64,000 nt of DNA from Welwitschia mirabilis (lineage: Eukaryota > Gnetophyta > Gnetopsida > Welwitschiales), in contig JBOZIK010000001.1 in the NCBI GenBank assembly GCA_051453625.1, positions 16,166,988 through 16,230,987 on the forward strand, given 5' to 3'. The notes beneath the pieces are model-generated. The model was not told the origin of the DNA and did not search any database. It saw only the letters and a list, made by a program, of their open reading frames with translations. A program made the translations under genes and the position numbers. Of the stretch, positions 34,350 through 45,640 are shown one piece after another (position 1 is the stretch's first letter; every line of letters begins with the position of its first letter).

Positions 34350-36149
34350 AGGAATTTTTTTCATATCTTAAAATATGATAGGTCAATTCTATTATGGTTT
34401 TGGATGTTTTAAGGTATTTAGATTTAAGCTTGAAAGATATTTTGGATGCTTGATAAGCATTGGACATCCTAAATTAAAAGTTTGAATACTCATGATATGA
34501 AAAAAAGTGAAATAATAAGGTTATGATTACTTTGGGTTAAAATAAATAGGTAGATTTTTGGGCATATTTTCCATCATACTCATAAGATTTACTTCCTTTA
34601 AGAAAATGCTAAGTAGAATTCCTGGCATACCTTTTAGATTTAAGGCTAAAAATTTTCTAGATACAGTTACCATTACAATTTTGTTTGAAACCATTACTAG
34701 CACATAAGAATTAAGCATTATGGAGAAGGTTCTATTTTGAATCTATCTGTGATGAAAATATTTATACAAGATGAAACAACTAGAGATGACTTGCATCAAA
34801 ATGTTTTTCTTAATTCTTTTCATTGTAATCAAGGGATGCAAATGTACGTATTGAGGTGTGTAGATGTATCTATCCCACTAATGATTAGAAAACCTAGAGA
34901 TTTTTTAGTAATGACTTTTGAATTGATATAATCCTTCTTTATTTATCCTTATGAGGCTATTGTAGGCCCTTAGGGTGTCTCTTCTTGTAATAGTGGACTT
35001 ATTTCCATCTTTTAGTTCAAGAGCATAGAGCAAAGAACAAGTTGTTATTATTAGCATTTTCAGTGCTTAGAGATTGAAAGTGGATAGTGACAATAATGAC
35101 GGCTTAAAAATCATCACAAAGATCAAATTTTCATCATGTAATCATAGTTTTCCTGCATACATCCCCATCAACAGGTTTAGTAAGAAAATGGAAAAAAGAT
35201 CTATTTTCACATAAGGTATTAAAACAGGGGAACAGTGGTAGTAAACTAGAGGGAGAAGAATTTACTTCTTCATATTCTGTATTCTTACATATTTGAAGAA
35301 GAAAAGAAAACACATGAGTGATCCACAAAAGTGGAAGAAGGTGTAAAAAAACACCAAGACATGTAGTAGTGGGAGCTTTAAAAATAGGGACTCATCAAAA
35401 AATAAGGGACTTGAAGCAGAGAAAGGAGGAAGTAACTACACTTAACAAGTTGCTCTGTTGTCATTTTAGAAACTCTGGCTCATACATTCTCTCTATCTTT
35501 CTTTTTTCATTTTTCCTTATCTTTAGTTCATTTAGTTCAATCACCATGTTTTTTGTTTTCACTACCTCTACTGTGTTGGATATCATGTTGAAACCTATAC
35601 TTGATGGAGTTTTCATAACAACGAAAGATTAATTGGCCAATACTCTTAAAAAAACAAGGGAAAAGGGATGAATAGGGTAGAAAAGCTACTCAAGAAAGAA
35701 TCTCATTGCCTTTTCTCTCATCGTCACTCCACAAGTTTAAATTAAAAATACCAGCATAAGATTCACCCTTACCAGAATAAGGGCACATAGTTAGTCTATA
35801 ACTACAGCATAAATTGAACATCTATTACTATAACCCCTCTAAATAATTGTAATTCTTCTTTTCTTACTTCTCTAATTCCATTCAATACTTTCTTATCCTT
35901 CTAGTATGGCTGGTAAAGAATCCTTTTCTCAATTCTCTACTAAAAAAGCCTATGGGAATAATCTTTTCCTCATCTCTATAGTCGATTGTTTCTTTATTAG
36001 TTTCTAATTCTGAAATAGCATTTCATTTGTCTCCTTTAACACCTTTACCCACTACATTGGAGTTTCCTAGAATTGAATTAGAGTATTGTATGTGAACAAT
36101 AATAAAGTGTAGTGATAATAGCATGAATTCATTCTACCTTATGACTATT
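34350..36149. other. CACTA interior between the two nested retrotransposons
   Basis: No domain was recognised. Small frames on both strands (for example 34737-34931 plus, 35318-35632 plus, 34527-34718 minus) have no match that I know. The sequence is less A+T-biased than the Gypsy remnants and could contain further captured gene pieces. Confidence 0.35.
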
Positions 36150-37549
36150 TGTGGGGATTGAGAATCCTAAAGGAGGGGTGAATAGATTATAAAATTTTTT
36201 TAAATAAACTTATAATAAAAACTTACTTAAAAGTATTACTAACAAACTTGTGCATAAAAATAAAAAATAAAAGTATTCATAATAATAAAACTAACAGAAA
36301 TCATAAAATATTAATCAAATGCATGCAAGTTTTACAGTGGTTTGAGAAATCTCCTACTCCACTCTAGACAATTAGCTTATCACCAAGCCTGATCTGGATC
36401 TTTATTAACTCTTTCAGGTATTGTAGGTTCACTTGTAATTTTTATACATAGACTTTTGCAGGCTAAGTCTTAACCTTTTGAATGGACTTTTGTAGGCTAA
36501 GTCTCAATCTTTCAACAGACTTTTTCAAGCTAAATATGAACCTTTTACAATGTGTAATAGTAATGATAGAATGCCTTGATTCACTAATATAACATGTTCT
36601 TTGGTATAATGATTGTAATGGATCTCCTATAGATGATAAAATAATGAAGTATAAGATCAAACCTTGAATGTACAGATACAACAGATGATAGATCATTCTA
36701 AGTCAGGAATATAATGCCAAAATGCTATAACAAAAATCACAAGCTTTAGTCCTTCAATAAAAAGTCAAAAAAAATCTTTCTAGTAATTTCTCTCTTGGCT
36801 ATTTATAATGGAAGGCTTTTAGAGTTTATTACAAGTAAAAATGCACTTCAAATAACTATAAATGACTATAAAATGGATACATAATGGATACATAGCAGAT
36901 ATAAAATTTCATTCCATTCTAACTAGTCAATACTTAAATGTTTGGTTAACTACTCCTGATGTCGTGACTTAAATAGGTCGCCTGAGTAAACTTTTTAATC
37001 ATTCTAGTTTCTTATAGCTCCATGTTCGGTCGATCCCTTAGGGTCCGGTCGACCCTTTATATGGTCGCCTACATATCTGTCCATTTGCCCACTCATCTTG
37101 ATAAAGATTCATTCCAATTTTCTACATCAGGTCTGGTCAACCCCTCAGGTGTCTAGTTAATCCCTCGACAATTGACTCAGGGATATCATATGCACAGTGC
37201 ACAGGTCTAGTCGACCCCTTAAACATTCAATCGACTCCTTGACAATTAGTTCAAGGATACTGATTCTCAGGTTCACAGGTCCAATTAACCCCTCATAATT
37301 CTAGTCAACTCCTTTTAATTTAGTTCAATTTTGAGAGTATGCTCTATGTGCGGTCAACCCCTTGAAAGTCTAATAGATCCCTTAAGAGGATAAGGGAACT
37401 TGACAAGTTTCTAGTGATCAAAATGTAACATTCCTAGCTTCATCATCTGACTTGCATGTGGTTAATATTTTTTACATAAGATATACAAAATTCACTTCAT
37501 AGAAAACATTATTTTTACATCAATTAGCAAAACATAATATATTAATCTT
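36150..37549 (-). repeat. 3' LTR (LTR-D) of the Copia-type element
   Basis: It starts TGTGGGGATTGAGAATCC and aligns along its length with LTR-E from TGTAGGAATTGATAACCC. The right end is uncertain by about 15 bp (AAAACA at 37534, or the shared AATCTT at 37549), followed by a polypurine stretch AGGGGAAG on the minus strand. The region 37015-37400 carries many variants of GGTCGACCCCTYAG. Confidence 0.85.
36799..36807 (-). promoter_or_regulatory. LTR-D TATA box
   Basis: TATAAATAG on the minus strand. The same word occurs at the matching place in LTR-E (43925-43933), supporting it as the LTR promoter TATA box. Confidence 0.6.
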
Positions 37550-38829
37550 CCCCTATGACATTGATGGCAAACATTCCTTAGTTGTAAAAATATTAAAATT
37601 GAGAAAAATCCCCTTGACAAAATGCCTATTTAATTTTGCCAAAATATTGATCCTTTTAAAACCAAATGAAGACATTTTGATAATTTTAATTTTGTGCTAA
37701 AATAAAAATAATTTAATAAAAATAGTGTTTATGAGAAGTACCATTTTGATCATATAATATTTAACACTTTAATCATTGATAATTTAGAGTTCATTTTAAA
37801 TATAAGATAAACATCATTTAAATCCTTAAGATTTAACATATTAGAAAATTTATGTTCATATGGATATTTGAATTGCACTAATAAAGATTAAAACATAAAT
37901 CGAAAGCATAAAAACTAAGTACATTTTTATTGTATTAAGCATAAAGAGAAAAATACATCTAAAAGCATAAGAGAAATACAACTAATTCTTCCCCACTTTT
38001 GACATCAAGGATAAAGGAGAGAAAAACATGCTCAAGCAAAAATAGAGAACAAACATAATCATATAGAAAATATCAAAATAGATAATACAATTTCTATTTT
38101 ACAACTAACTTCTGCTCTGTGTTGCTAGCTTCCTCTGAAGTGGCCTCCAGGACTGAAAGGGTTTAGTGCCTAGGCTTTTATTCTAGTTGATTGATTACTT
38201 CTAGTTGACTAAATCATGGATCTAGTTAACTATCCTGCAATCAGCTAAAGAACGATGAGATAACCCCCAATTCATTTTTGAGATGAAGAAAAGTATCAAA
38301 ATTTAGGGGTTTAGTAAAACAATCTACTAATTATTGGGTNNNNNNNNNNNNNNNNNNNNNNNNNNNNNNNNNNNNNNNNNNNNNNNNNNNNNNNNNNNNN
38401 NNNNNNNNNNNNNNNNNNNNNNNNNNNNNNNNNNNNNNNAGCACCATTTGAATCATATAATATTTAACACTTTGATCATTGACAATTTAAAGTTCATTTC
38501 AAATATAAGATAAACATTATTTGGATCCTTAATATTCAACATATTAAAAGATTTAAGTTCATATGGATATTTGAATTACACTAAAAAAAATTAAAACCAA
38601 ATTAAAAGCATAAAAACCAAGTGGATTTTTATTTCGTTAAGCTAAGCATTATAAAGTAAAAGTGCTCAACAAGAGTAAACTACATCTGAAATCATAAGAG
38701 AAATACAACTAATTCTTCCTTTTTGACATTAATAATAAAGGAGAGAAGAACATACTCAAGAAAAAATAGAGAACAAACATAATCATATAGAAAATATTAA
38801 ATCAGATTCCTCCTCTTCTTTTTTCTCTT
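37550..38829 (-). other. 3' interior with a diverged 360-bp direct repeat and a 100-N gap
   Basis: The sequence at about 37735-38100 recurs at 38440-38800; both contain CATATAATATTTAACACTTT, then AAGATAAACAT and AACAAACATAATCATATAGA. Between them is a 100-N gap (38340-38439). The first copy ends in a segment reading on the minus strand through Ser/Glu-rich codons, like the tail of the ORF that follows. No separate gene was seen. Confidence 0.6.
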
Positions 38830-39900
38830 CAGATTCTTCTTGAGAATCTTATTTTTCTTTTTCACCTGTCATTTGTGTTAAACTAGTAGATTCCATTGAA
38901 GTATCAACAATGTCACACCCAGTTGCAATGAGGGATTCCTTCATATGACTAGTACAAGAGTCAATCTATCTAAAGTATGAAAGAGTCTCATCAGGAGAGG
39001 CTTCCTTAAGAAAGGGTAATTTTGAATACTTCTAAGAAGGGATAAAGATGTACATGCAAGAAAATGTCAAATGCCCAATGGATGCCATGGGTTGAATGGT
39101 TTCAAGCTTAGGATGATAAGGTACATGAAAATGATAGCATAGATTAGTAATTAGCATAGAGTAGGCTAAAATTCTAGTCCTGTGATACTCCAACCGAGAG
39201 ACCATATTTTTTAATATGATGGCAAGGGCATCAATGGAATTATCAATTCCTATCAAATACATCAAATATGCCCTATAGCAAGAAGGCCTTATCACAGTGT
39301 TCTGACAAAGGTAAAAAGTTGTAATTGAAGATCAAATGAAGAAAGTGATATTTAGAAATAAGCAAGGAGGTGGAAATGGCATGTTTTCATTAATATGACT
39401 TATCCCAAATCTTCTTTGTGATTGCTGGCTTACCTTTTATGAAGTCATAAAAAGGCCAAAATTCTTTAAAATCTTCTTTAGATAGATTAATAAGATTTGA
39501 AATAAGATTTGCAGTGATCCTCAACTGCTTTCACAAAAATAAGGGTTTTAAGAGTTCTTGAATTAGGATCATAAGAAGCATTATAGTAAAACATATAGGT
39601 AATAAATGGATATGTTGAACTATAAAAATTAAGAAACTAATCAAGATCCTAATATCTTAGGAGCTAGATCACCTCCTTGACCTCTATAATCTTTGAAGTA
39701 GTAACAGATCATTCTTGATAGACCTATTTCTTATTAAACTTTTCTAAGAACTCTTCCACATCCTCCTCAGATATACCTTAGTATAAGTAAGAAGGATTTC
39801 TAGATGCAGCTTTCTTGAATTTTTTCCTTAAGCAATCTTCAGTGACTTTGACTTTTCTACAAGAGCTTAGAAGCAAGAAAATCCAAGAAAAATCACTATA
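38830..39900 (-). pseudogene. Envelope-position ORF, plant-transposon-protein-like
   Basis: In element orientation the fragments read KKAASRNPSYLY, then SEEDVEEFLRKFNKK, then TYMFYYNAS followed by FVKAVEDHCKSYF, and later RILAYSMLITNLCYHFHVPY (39032-39295, open for 87 codons). The C-terminal part is acidic (DSQEESEEKREEESD near 38830). The FY-N...FVKG pattern and the later PYGM-x-LT-x-x-x-x-HF-V pattern resemble, from memory, the domain called putative plant transposon protein, which several plant LTR elements carry downstream of or in place of pol. It is neither catalytic nor a proven envelope. Stops break the frame. Confidence 0.5.
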
Positions 39901-40389
39901 TCTAGAAGCAAAGCTCTAGATCAAGAAGGAAAATCTCTAGATCTGAAAGAGAAATAAGATTAGAACATAATAAAAATGGTTTTGATGCCTATTTATTTTA
40001 TATAGAAGGTCAAATAAGGTGATTTGAAGGAAGAAATAAAGTTCACTGATGGTACTTCTGCATTATAATCTATCAAGTCCAGTTGACTGGTCAAAGTTCT
40101 GGTTGACTCATCGAGATGCGAAACTATAGTATAGTAAGAGGTCCAGGCTACTGGGCTTTTAGGATAGTCAAATAACTATATCTAGTTGACCAAATCATAG
40201 ATCCAGTCAATCACCCTATAATCAGCTAGAGGATGGTGAGTTAATCCCTAGTTCATTTCTATGATCGATAAAAATATTACAAAATTAAGGTTTCACAATA
40301 GTATCTTCCAGAAAATGTTTAGTTCTAAAAAAATTTAAACCATTATTTCGTTTTCCAATATTATAGTTCACATAATTGAATTAATTGTT
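39901..40389. other. Interval where integrase and RT would be expected
   Basis: Less than 500 bases join the protease side to the envelope-position ORF. No Copia integrase or RT motif can be read on either strand. Confidence 0.5.
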
Positions 40390-41160
40390 ACATAAATGTA
40401 CATGAGCATCGATCCTATAAACATTGTCTACTTATTTTGTTGTAAGGATAATAACATTTAATTTTTCATGTAAACTTTCACACTTCAAATTTTTAAAAAC
40501 TGGTTTTAACCTTTATCACATAATTGATTAATACTTAACAAATTATGCTTTAAACCATTTATATACAAGAAATCATTATTTTTGGTAACTTACCTTCTTT
40601 GATGCTTCTGATACCTTATATTCTTACTTTTCTATTATCTCCAAAGGTAACATCTCCTCCATCAATATTACTCAAATGTTGAAAATTTGATTTTTCTCCC
40701 ATCATATGTTTTGATCATCCATTATCTAAGTACTAGCTACTTCCATTTGGTTCTTTGAGAGCTATATAAGTTAAAAGACTTTTAAGATCATTAGCTTTTA
40801 CCCACTTACTCTTATTAAAATTATATAATATAATTCTTTTTGAAACAAATTTAAATGGTAATGAATTTACTAAATGTGCGAATATTATTAAAGTTTTAAT
40901 ATTATAAAAAAAAAAACTTTAAGTGATCTAATTTTTTACAAAAGTAACAAGTAACTTTAAAAATAAACTTACTTTTCCTGTTTACCTATCTTTTCTAACC
41001 TTATGGATTTTGGGTTAAGAAGTCAATACTTGATTTATCACTAGCTGGTTTCCAAACTCCAAGCATCTATTATAATTTAGAATAACTACTAGAAAATTTA
41101 TTAACAAAAAAATATAAATCATTTACCTGTGACAAGGGATTGGAGTTGTCATATTTGAGA
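40390..41160 (-). pseudogene. Copia protease remnant with second zinc-knuckle-like motif
   Basis: Reading down the minus strand, CYFCKKLDHLKFF at about 40940 resembles the first half of a CCHC knuckle. At about 40740-40640 comes YLDNG, a stop, SKHMMGEKSNFQHLSNIDGG and DVTFGDNRKV. This is the Copia protease active-site region, W-x-LDSGCS-x-HMTG followed by VTFGDN; the catalytic DSG is DNG and HMTG is HMMG. Then LKHNLLSISQLCDK at about 40560-40500 and VDNVYRIDAHV at about 40430, the usual approach to GAG-pre-integrase. The sequence then jumps to unrelated code, so a deletion joint lies close to 40390. Confidence 0.7.
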
Positions 41161-41235
41161 AATTTGTAGTTTGTTTCTATTTCCTCCTCCTTTTTGGTGA
41201 GCAACTTTACAATTTTATTTAGATCATCTATCCGT

Positions 41236-41992
41236 NNNNNNNNNNNNNNNNNNNNNNNNNNNNNNNNNNNNNNNNNNNNNNNNNNNNNNNNNNNNNNNNN
41301 NNNNNNNNNNNNNNNNNNNNNNNNNNNNNNNNNNNNNNNNNNNNNNNNNNNNNNNNNNNNNNNNNNNNNNNNNNNNNNNNNNNNNNNNNNNNNNNNNNNN
41401 NNNNNNNNNNNNNNNNNNNNNNNNNNNNNNNNNNNNNNNNNNNNNNNNNNNNNNNNNNNNNNNNNNNNNNNNNNNNNNNNNNNNNNNNNNNNNNNNNNNN
41501 NNNNNNNNNNNNNNNNNNNNNNNNNNNNNNNNNNNNNNNNNNNNNNNNNNNNNNNNNNNNNNNNNNNNNNNNNNNNNNNNNNNNNNNNNNNNNNNNNNNN
41601 NNNNNNNNNNNNNNNNNNNNNNNNNNNNNNNNNNNNNNNNNNNNNNNNNNNNNNNNNNNNNNNNNNNNNNNNNNNNNNNNNNNNNNNNNNNNNNNNNNNN
41701 NNNNNNNNNNNNNNNNNNNNNNNNNNNNNNNNNNNNNNNNNNNNNNNNNNNNNNNNNNNNNNNNNNNNNNNNNNNNNNNNNNNNNNNNNNNNNNNNNNNN
41801 NNNNNNNNNNNNNNNNNNNNNNNNNNNNNNNNNNNNNNNNNNNNNNNNNNNNNNNNNNNNNNNNNNNNNNNNNNNNNNNNNNNNNNNNNNNNNNNNNNNN
41901 NNNNNNNNNNNNNNNNNNNNNNNNNNNNNNNNNNNNNNNNNNNNNNNNNNNNNNNNNNNNNNNNNNNNNNNNNNNNNNNNNNNNNNNNNNNN
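41236..41992. other. Assembly gap (757 N) flanked by identical 45-bp sequence
   Basis: The 45 bases before the gap (41191-41235) equal the 45 bases after it (41993-42037). Both encode the same end of gag. The gap is therefore likely to be an unmerged contig overlap rather than missing DNA. Confidence 0.9.
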
Positions 41993-43200
41993 TTTTTGGT
42001 GAGCAACTTTACAATTTTATTTAGATCATCTATCCGTTTTACAAACTTTTCACATTCCTCATATAGTTCATGATACATCTCATTATGTTCTTTATCAATT
42101 ATGTCCAAATCATTAGGCTCTAATATGCTAGTTAAGTTCTAAAGTAGTGGCACAATTTTCATGAAGGATAGTCTTTTGTCTTTATCTCATTCTTGATCTG
42201 AATTGCTATCATCATTCTCATTCTCATTTTTCCATGTTGTAACAAAAGAAGAATTATTTGATTTTTTGTTATCTCTTTTAGTGTTTGGACACTTATTTGC
42301 TATATGCCCAAATCCTTTACAAGAATAGCATTAAATTTCTTTACCTTTATCTTGCTCTTTCTTGTATTTTATATGTCTTCTTTTCATGCTTCTACTTAGC
42401 TTACCTTTCTTTTTCTTTTTATGTAAAAATTTATTGAACCTTCTGGCTAGGAGAGCAACTTCATCATCATCTAATTCTTCATCTGACTTCTCAGATTTAT
42501 ATCCTTCTTGTACACACTTCAAAGTAATACCTTTCTTCTTATCTTTAATAAATTTTAGTTCATAAGTATATAAATTACCTTGAAGCTCTTATAGTGCCGT
42601 TTTGTTGATGTTCTTACTTTTCTCGATTACTATAACCTTAGGTTCAAATATTTTTGGAAGAGATCTTACTACTTTTTTGACCACTTTTTCTTCATCCAAT
42701 CATTCTCCTAGACTTAACATGGAGTTGACGATGTCTATAAGTCTAGTAAAGAACTCTTGTAATGTCTCCTTCTTATCCATGTAAATATCTTCAAACCTGG
42801 AGATGAGCATTTGTAGCTTAGCGTGTTTTACGATGAAAGTTCCTTTATGAGATACCTCAAGAATATCCCAAGGTTTCTTAGCATGATTATAATTTATAAT
42901 ATATTTAAACTCATCTACATAAAATACAAAAAATATTGCATTAAGAGCATGGACGTTTGTGATGGCTTTAGTTTTATCAGTAGTAGTCCATTAATCTCGT
43001 GATTTGGTAACTAGACTGGTATTACTATTTGCATCTATTTTTGTCAACATAGGCATAGTATAGCCTTTATAGATAACCTCTTCAATATCTGCATTTATAG
43101 ATCTAAGGAATATTCTCATTCTGGCTTTCTAATATGCATGATTTGATCCATTAAACAAAGGTGAATAACCAGTGGAAAAAATGTTAGAGTAATTACTCAT
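41993..43200 (-). pseudogene. Copia gag (UBN2-type) with CCHC zinc knuckle
   Basis: From an ATG at 43200 the minus strand reads MSNYSNIFSTGYSPLFNGSN, then RMRIFLRSINADIEEVIYKG, the usual Copia gag N terminus. It continues with KKPWDILEVSHKG, KLQMLISRFEDIYMDKKET, QEFFTRLIDIVNSMLSLGE and VVRSLPKIFEPKV, the UBN2 capsid-like domain. A lysine-rich linker and an intact knuckle CYSCKGFGHIANKC follow at 42289-42330 (C-x2-C-x4-H-x4-C). The frame is almost unbroken; the interruptions are in-frame stops at former Trp (43129), Gln (42991), Arg (42700) and two or three other sites, all one transition away. The protein would package element RNA. It continues towards 41993 and, if the gap is false, to about 41191. 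Confidence 0.85.
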
Positions 43201-43250
43201 TTTTGGGTTCTAGAGCCTAGATCAATTAAAATCTAAAGATGGACTTAACT

Positions 43251-43264
43251 TAGATTTGATACCA
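43251..43264 (-). other. Primer binding site for initiator Met tRNA (second Copia element)
   Basis: TGGTATCAAATCTA on the minus strand, two bases inside the LTR end, matching TGGTATCAGAGC except for two positions. It separates the 5' LTR from the gag start 50 bases downstream. Confidence 0.85.
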
Positions 43265-43266
43265 AT

Positions 43267-44682
43267 TGTAGGAATTGATAACCCTAGAGGGGGAGTGAAT
43301 AGGTTCTAAAAATTATTCAAATAAACTTACAATAAAAACTTGCTTTAAAAAGATCACTAATAAACTTGTGCATAAAAAGAAAAACTGAAAGCATTTAGAA
43401 TAACAAAACTAACAAAAAACATAAAATACTGATTAGATGCATGCAAGTTTTATAAAAATTTGGGAAACCCTCTACTTCACTATTGATAATTAGCTTATTA
43501 CAAAGCCTGATCCTGAGCTTTGTTAACTCTTCTAGGTATTGTAGATTCACCTGTAACCTTTACACACAGACTTTGATAGGCTAAGTCTTAACCTTTCTAA
43601 TGGACTTTTGTAGGCTAGGTCTCAACCTTTCAATGAACTTTTTTAGGCTAAGTTTCAATCTTTCGTAATGTGTAATAGTAATGATAGAATGTCCAGGTGC
43701 ACTAATATCACTCATTCTTTAGTAAAATAATTGTAATAGAGCTCTTCTCCTGTAAATGATACAATAATGAAGTATAAGATTTAACCCTGAATGTATAGAT
43801 ATAATAAATGATGGATTATTATTAGTCAAGAATACAATGCCAAGATGCTATAGTGAAGATTAAAAGTTTCATTCCTTTAGTAAAGAGTCAAAAAAAAATC
43901 TTTCTAGTGATCTCTCTTTCTTAGCTATTTATAAAGGAAGGATTTTAGGGTTTATTATAATAGAAAAGCACTTCCAATGGCTATAAACAGCTATAAAATG
44001 GATACATAATGGATACATAATATATATAAAATTTTATTTCTTTTTTGGTCAATCAACTCCTCAAATATCTAGTCAACCCCTCTTGGTGCCATAACTTAAA
44101 TAGGTTACCTAAGGAAACTTTTTGGTTGTCCTAGTTTCTTATAGCTCCATGTCCGATTGACCCCTTAAGGTTTGGTTGATCCTTCATCTGGTCATCAATA
44201 TATCTCTTCGATCATCCATTTATTTTGATAAAGATTCATTTTAATTTTCTGCGTTAGGTATGGTTGACCCCTCAGGTATCTAATCGAACCCTTGATGATC
44301 AGCTCACGGATATTAGGTGCATAGTGATCAAGTCTTATCAACCCTTCAAAGGTCTGCTCAACCCCTTAACAATTGATTCAGGGATATTAGTTTTCAAGTT
44401 TATAAGTCTAATCTACCCCTCAAAAGTCTAGTTCACCCCTCTAAATTTAGTTCATTCTGAAAGTATTCTCCAAATATGGTCAACCCCCTTGAAAATCTTA
44501 TTAATCCCTCAAGAGGATAAGTGAACTTAATAGGTTTCTAGTGATCAAAATGTGACATTCATAGCTTTAGCATCTAACTTGCAAGTGCTTAATATTTTTT
44601 TCACAAGATACACAAAATTTGATTCATAGAAAACATTAGTTTAACATTAATAGGCAAAACATAATCTAATAATATTGATCTT
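43267..44682 (-). repeat. 5' LTR (LTR-E) of the second Copia element
   Basis: Begins TGTAGGAATTGATAACCC next to the primer site and aligns with LTR-D. On the minus strand it has a TATAAATAG box at 43925-43933. The part at 44090-44500 has many GGTCGACCCC-like units, more decayed than in LTR-D. The outer end is uncertain by about 20 bp (44661 or 44682). Confidence 0.85.
43925..43933 (-). promoter_or_regulatory. LTR-E TATA box
   Basis: TATAAATAG on the minus strand, conserved with LTR-D. Transcription from here would run towards gag. Confidence 0.6.
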
Positions 44683-45640
44683 AGTGATGACCTAATAATA
44701 ATTTTCAAGCCATAAGGTAATTAAAAAAATGAATGTCAAAACACTCATAATTGCACTCACTATAATCTCTTTAGAGTCTGATAAAGATATCTTCTTTGAA
44801 GCTAGTATGGATAATTTCCAAACAAAGGTAGACTATATAAATCTAAACTTAGCCTTTATGTTTTGATAAAAATTTGTAGATACCTTTGGCTAGAGGATTA
44901 TTTGGAAGCTAATAAAGATATTAGCATAAACATAATATTCAACTATTTATACCCTTTTATTTGTTTATATTTTTCCTCTATTTGTTTTTGTTTTTATTTC
45001 ATGTTGTTATGTTTTTTTAATGTAGATGCCCCTAATTTATTGAGCCTCTTTTTGCTACGATTTTGCTTTTCTATAAGTGATGTTTTCTATGATGCAACAT
45101 TTTTTCCTCGCTAAATGGAGCAAACATTTTACCTAATATAACAACAAGTTCAATAGCCATCATTACTAAATCTTATTTTATATATGATTAGAAATGAGGC
45201 AATGCTTGCTTGCGAACTCTAAATTGTACTTCAGTTGGAATTGGGAATAAAAATAATCTTATAGGTAAGGAAAAGTCAAATTGCTAATGTTTATAAAATT
45301 GAAAGCATTGTATTTTCATCAAATTTTTTCTTCTTGTAAATATCTCTTTACAAGACTATCTTATTATTCATGATAATGAAAATAATCATATTGGCTGGAC
45401 CCACTAAGACTATCGAAGAATTCCCAAGTGTTATAATATCTTTAAATGTTGATTTTTATCTTTTACAGTTTATTTCTATTTGTATCTTTGAATTGAAGTG
45501 AATCAAAGAAGTGAGAGAAATAAGGTTTTTGATTGCATGAAAACTTGTTTACATTACAAAGACCATTCTATGATTCTCTTTGTTCTTTTCGTCTAACTAA
45601 TAAGCAAGTACTAAAATACAACACTGTTAATTGGCTTTTA
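44683..45640. other. CACTA interior right of the Copia element
   Basis: No domain was recognised. The 83-codon plus-strand frame at 44863-45114 is Phe/Tyr/Leu-rich owing to T-rich sequence and is not convincing. At about 45265 an exon-like end with GTAAGG occurs, which is too little for a call. Confidence 0.35.

Larger units (their letters stand above)
36150..44682 (-). mobile_element. Copia-type LTR retrotransposon lacking visible integrase and RT
   Basis: Two related LTRs of about 1.4 kb (36150-37549 and 43267-44682) bound an interior of about 5.7 kb. On the minus strand the order is 5' LTR, initiator-Met primer site, gag with zinc knuckle, protease remnant and an envelope-position ORF, then the 3' LTR. 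No integrase or reverse transcriptase motif was found between about 40390 and 37550; the 757-N gap lies between gag and protease and is not where they would be. This makes it a probable non-autonomous gag-carrying element. No clear 5-bp target duplication was found. Confidence 0.75.

Noticed and set aside
35318-35632. 104-residue plus-strand ORF in the CACTA interior
   Set aside because: No recognisable motif; the Phe/Ser-rich half reflects T-rich composition. Kept only as part of an unassigned interval.
41194-42108. Long frames on both strands across the 757-N gap
   Set aside because: The N run creates them; only the minus-strand gag end is real.
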